Source: Paracoccaceae bacterium | GTDB lineage: Bacteria > Pseudomonadota > Alphaproteobacteria > Rhodobacterales > Rhodobacteraceae | NCBI GenBank assembly: GCA_003535335.1 | Contig: DOHJ01000158.1 | Span: forward strand, 1-7,469 | DNA: 7,469 bases | Direction of reading: 5' to 3' | Part shown: piece by piece, positions 6,628 through 7,469 of the stretch | How positions within the stretch are numbered: position 1 is the first letter of the stretch | Layout: each line of letters begins with the position of its first letter | Notes under the pieces: generated by a model | Databases searched by the model: none | Told to the model about the DNA's origin: nothing | The model's input: the letters and a program-made list of their open reading frames with translations, nothing else | Made by a program: the position numbers and the translations under genes

Positions 6628-7327
6628 CGCGCGCCAGTGTCACAATGGAAACTTCTTTGGCACCAGCTGACAAACATGCCTCGCAACAGGCGGCAAGTGT
6701 GGCACCGGACGTCATCACATCATCAACCAGTAAAATCGTGCGGCCAGCCAAACGGTGTCGCCGTCGCGGGTTGGCTTTGATGCTGTCGGCAAGCATTTGA
6801 AACCTGTCATCACGGCCCAAACCATCCAGACTTCTGGTGCGTTTGTTTCGAACCAGCAGATCGGGACAAAACGCCAAAGAAGCGGATTTACACAAAGCGC
6901 TGGCCAACAATGCGGACTGGTTATAGCGCCGTTTCAACAAACGCATCCAGTGTAGCGGAACAGGCGCAACCAGCATGTTAGGTTTAATCAGCGGGCTTGC
7001 GGCCTTTGCCAGCCAAGAACCGGCCGGCGTTGCCAGATCCAGCCGATCGCCATGTTTTAAAGCCAAAACCAATTTGCGCCCGTTGTCTTTGTAAATAAGC
7101 GCTGCCCGCCCCCGCGACCACGGGCGCGCGATTGTCATGCAATCGTCGCATAAAATGGCCTCATCCGTGTTTTCACCCGGCAAAGAGACCCCGCATTTAT
7201 CACAAACCAGCCCCGCAATAAACGGCGTATCGCGCCAGCATTTTCCGCATAATGCGTTGTCATCCTCCACCAGATCACGGCAGGAAATGCACTGGGGCGG
7301 GTAAATCAGGTGAAGTGCCGATTGCAT
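6611..7327 (-). CDS. comF: ComF-family protein (double zinc ribbon plus phosphoribosyltransferase domain)
   Basis: This 238-residue protein has the usual ComF layout. Four CxxC pairs form a double zinc ribbon: C13/C16, C27/C30, C42/C45 and C60/C63. A phosphoribosyltransferase-type domain follows, with RRYNQ (133-137) and the PRPP-binding loop ILLVDDVMTSGAT (198-210). In naturally competent bacteria ComF helps move or process incoming single-stranded DNA and contacts the PriA/DprA machinery. The gene is also widespread in bacteria not known to be competent, so the name does not prove competence here. The start ATG (7327-7325) is preceded by the purine-rich GAGAGCGAGA, a fair ribosome site. It is the first gene of the minus-strand operon, 36 bp before grxC. 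Confidence 0.93.
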   Translation of the reverse strand: MQSALHLIYPPQCISCRDLVEDDNALCGKCWRDTPFIAGLVCDKCGVSLPGENTDEAILCDDCMTIARPWSRGRAALIYKDNGRKLVLALKHGDRLDLATPAGSWLAKAASPLIKPNMLVAPVPLHWMRLLKRRYNQSALLASALCKSASLAFCPDLLVRNKRTRSLDGLGRDDRFQMLADSIKANPRRRHRLAGRTILLVDDVMTSGATLAACCEACLSAGAKEVSIVTLARVAKDV

Positions 7328-7469
7328 TTTGTCTCGCTCTCTTTTTCAATTGCTGCAATCACAAAGACCGCCAAATACAAAGCCCATCATGCCGACCGAT
7401 TGAGCCGGTTATTTTTGCTGCTTACGACATTCAGAAAAGCCTGAACGAGGTTAACAGACCGTTTAAATC
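7328..7469. other. Region upstream of comF, no convincing gene
   Basis: These 142 bp lie before comF and run to the window edge. I find no -35/-10 pair that I would defend. ATTGCTGCAAT (7349-7359) is an 11-bp perfect odd palindrome about 20 nt before the comF start. TTCAG-AAAAGC-CTGAA forms a small stem at about 7430-7445. A minus-strand frame open from the edge stops with TGA at 7387-7389 after 26 codons (ending NRLNRSA), and could be the tail of an upstream gene, but it is too short to judge. Confidence 0.3.

Noticed and set aside
7387..7469. C-terminal fragment of a gene upstream of comF
   Set aside because: Only 26 codons are open and there is no recognisable motif. The plus strand also has a frame open to the same edge, so this does not discriminate.
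1..7469. Novel defence system, mobile element or CRISPR
   Set aside because: All genes are explained by housekeeping or surface-polysaccharide families. No transposase, integrase, long repeats, spacer array or nuclease/helicase pair was seen on either strand.

Overview
The window looks like a chromosomal segment of a marine-type alphaproteobacterium, most likely a Rhodobacterales (roseobacter-like) species of moderate, roughly 50% GC. This rests on the protein character: the alphaproteobacterial form of UbiG, a CGFC-type glutaredoxin 3, and a family-2 glycosyltransferase of the type common in that group. It also rests on the gene order comF-grxC-nitrilase-marR facing ubiG. No computed alignment supports the assignment. 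Coding density is high, and no insertion sequence, phage gene, CRISPR array, tRNA or rRNA is visible.

Left part (1-3139, all minus strand, read right to left): ugd (UDP-glucose 6-dehydrogenase), then a glycosyltransferase starting on TTG 3 nt after the ugd stop, then a 74-bp AT-rich gap carrying an inverted repeat. After that comes a protein cut by the left window edge whose N-terminus resembles a sulfotransferase with a degraded phosphosulfate-binding loop. Together these suggest a surface-polysaccharide locus, with ugd supplying UDP-glucuronate.

Middle (3257-5041): a proline iminopeptidase gene (pip, minus strand) and ubiG (plus strand, ubiquinone O-methyltransferase) diverge from a short shared control region. 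The better ubiG start is 12 nt inside the longest open frame, because a Shine-Dalgarno sequence overlaps the upstream ATG.

Right part (5038-7327, minus strand): an apparent operon comF (double zinc ribbon plus phosphoribosyltransferase) - grxC - carbon-nitrogen hydrolase of the Nit1/Nit2 type - marR. The last two genes overlap by ATGA. The marR and ubiG stop codons overlap tail to tail. The pairing of glutaredoxin with a Nit-type amidase hints at glutathione maintenance. A palindrome in the comF-grxC gap overlaps a candidate grxC promoter and would suit a MarR-family dimer, so local feedback is a testable idea.

I see no wholly new multi-gene system. The points most worth following are the degenerate sulfotransferase-like protein, the palindrome/promoter before grxC, and the Nit-Grx-MarR module.
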